This document shows positions 14,957 to 15,590 of a DNA stretch of 15,590 nt, piece after piece. The notes beneath the pieces are model-generated. The model made no database searches. It saw only the letters and a program-made list of their open reading frames with translations, and was not told the DNA's origin. The translations under genes and the position numbers were made by a program. The stretch comes from Candidatus Omnitrophota bacterium (GTDB lineage: Bacteria > Omnitrophota > Gorgyraeia > Gygaellales > JAHJCI01): contig JADHWR010000026.1 in the NCBI GenBank assembly GCA_016783355.1, positions 1 to 15,590 of the forward strand. The letters run 5' to 3'. The first letter of the stretch is position 1. The number at the start of each line of letters is the position of its first letter.

Positions 14957-15481
14957 ATGTTAAAAAAGGAATATCTCTTGATAATTCCGATTATTTTAGT
15001 TGGATTTCTCTTAGTAGGCTGTGAGACTATTCCACAAAGAACTACTGAGATAGCACCCAGTCTTCAGGCTTTAGAGCCGGCAAATATGAATAGATTTGGG
15101 GATATACCTGTTCCTGCAGGATTTCGTCTTAACCAGGAAAAATCCTTTATTATGGAGAGCGGCGGCGTGCGCACGGGTATTTTAAAATATACTGGTAAGG
15201 CAGATCCGACAAGCCTGATAATTTTTTATAAAAATCAGATGCCCATTTATAATTGGTCAACCTTAAATATATTGCAATACGCCGACCAGATGCTTAATTT
15301 TGAAAAGGATAATGAGAGCTGCATCATTACAACTGTTTGCCGGGGGAATAATATCGAGCTTCTGATTACGCTTGCCCCGAAGATTCCTTTGCCTGTGCTA
15401 ACAAAGCCGCAGAGAAGACAAAGAAGGCAAGAGGTTAAAGAAGAGCAAGAGAAAGTTACTGTTAAGCAGCCAGAAAAATAG
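14957..15481 (+). CDS. Putative lipoprotein of unknown function
   Basis: The 174-residue product starts with a lipoprotein signal: K-K near the N-terminus, a hydrophobic stretch (about 6-20) and the lipobox L-V-G-C with C22 as the lipidated residue. Glu follows the Cys, so outer-membrane sorting is plausible. The body (about 49-142) looks like one small alpha/beta domain, starting D-I-P-V-P-A-G-F and including I-I-F-Y-K-N-Q-M-P-I-Y-N-W. It resembles an uncharacterised family of small lipoproteins, by recollection only. The C-terminal 30 residues are Arg/Gln/Lys/Glu-rich and probably disordered. AAGGAGG five bases before ATG gives a strong start. It has its own promoter. I do not assign a function. 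Confidence 0.8.
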   Translation: MLKKEYLLIIPIILVGFLLVGCETIPQRTTEIAPSLQALEPANMNRFGDIPVPAGFRLNQEKSFIMESGGVRTGILKYTGKADPTSLIIFYKNQMPIYNWSTLNILQYADQMLNFEKDNESCIITTVCRGNNIELLITLAPKIPLPVLTKPQRRQRRQEVKEEQEKVTVKQPEK

Positions 15482-15495
15482 TTTATAACTTCCTC

Positions 15496-15524
15496 TTGAC
15501 AAAATTGAAATAATATGTTATAAA
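15496..15524 (+). promoter_or_regulatory. Sigma70-type promoter reading out of the window
   Basis: TTGACA (15496-15501) and TATAAA (15519-15524) are separated by 17 bp. Transcription would start near 15531. A small hairpin (CGCAAA with TTTGCG, about 15560-15575) follows in the leader. The gene it drives lies beyond the window. Confidence 0.7.
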
Positions 15525-15590
15525 AAAATGGTAAAATTTTATTATTTAATAAGCGCGCACGCAAATAATTTTGCGGCGGATTAAAATATA

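Noticed and set aside
15247..15564. 105-codon open frame on the minus strand opposite the lipoprotein end
   Set aside because: The lipoprotein on the other strand has a strong Shine-Dalgarno, promoter and lipobox; the minus frame has a Cys/Ser-rich sequence with no recognisable domain.
15528..15584. 18-codon frame after the last promoter, possible leader peptide
   Set aside because: Its ATG lies at or before the predicted transcription start and has no Shine-Dalgarno.

Overview
The window looks like chromosomal core sequence from an uncultivated Gram-negative bacterium. A type II secretion pseudopilin gene, two lipoprotein or secretion genes and phosphatidylglycerol-synthesis genes point to a diderm envelope. 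The gene mix, moderate AT-richness and many small palindromic repeats between genes recall Omnitrophota-type genomes, but this placement is an inference and not strongly supported. All recognised genes are on the + strand, mostly with 1-26 bp overlaps, and no tRNA, rRNA, CRISPR array or transposase gene was seen.

Layout. (1) 1-1014: the end of a type II secretion cluster (gspK), whose 5' end runs into a palindromic repeat (family R2). (2) 1011-5554: a near-consensus promoter, then rpsO-pnp-ftsK (ribosomal protein S15, PNPase, DNA translocase). (3) 5555-8246: a long imperfect-palindrome repeat (family R1), then rodZ-rimO-pgsA. (4) 8247-8870: a second R1 copy, then pgpA; PgsA and PgpA catalyse consecutive steps of phosphatidylglycerol synthesis. 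(5) 8871-9230: a stack of repeats. An R2 element carrying a smaller nested hairpin is flanked by 15-bp direct repeats and followed by an inverted R1 copy, which abuts a consensus promoter. (6) 9231-14857: a tightly overlapping run trpB-trpA-M16 peptidase-mgtE-CNNM/CorC-like protein, with trpB apparently read from a leaderless or nearly leaderless mRNA. (7) 14858-15590: a separate promoter and 5' leader hairpin for a small lipoprotein of unknown function, then another promoter pointing out of the window.

The protein-coding genes are ordinary housekeeping families. What is unusual is how the repeats interact with them. Repeats supply the N-terminal leader codons of gspK, a piece of the FtsK linker and probably the FtsK C-terminal tail. 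They end just before the start codons of rodZ and pgpA and at the -35 box of trpB, and in one place they are inserted into each other with visible target-site-like duplications. I saw no convincing new defence or mobile system; the best candidates for undescribed biology are the R1 and R2 palindromic families, nested and read through in frame.
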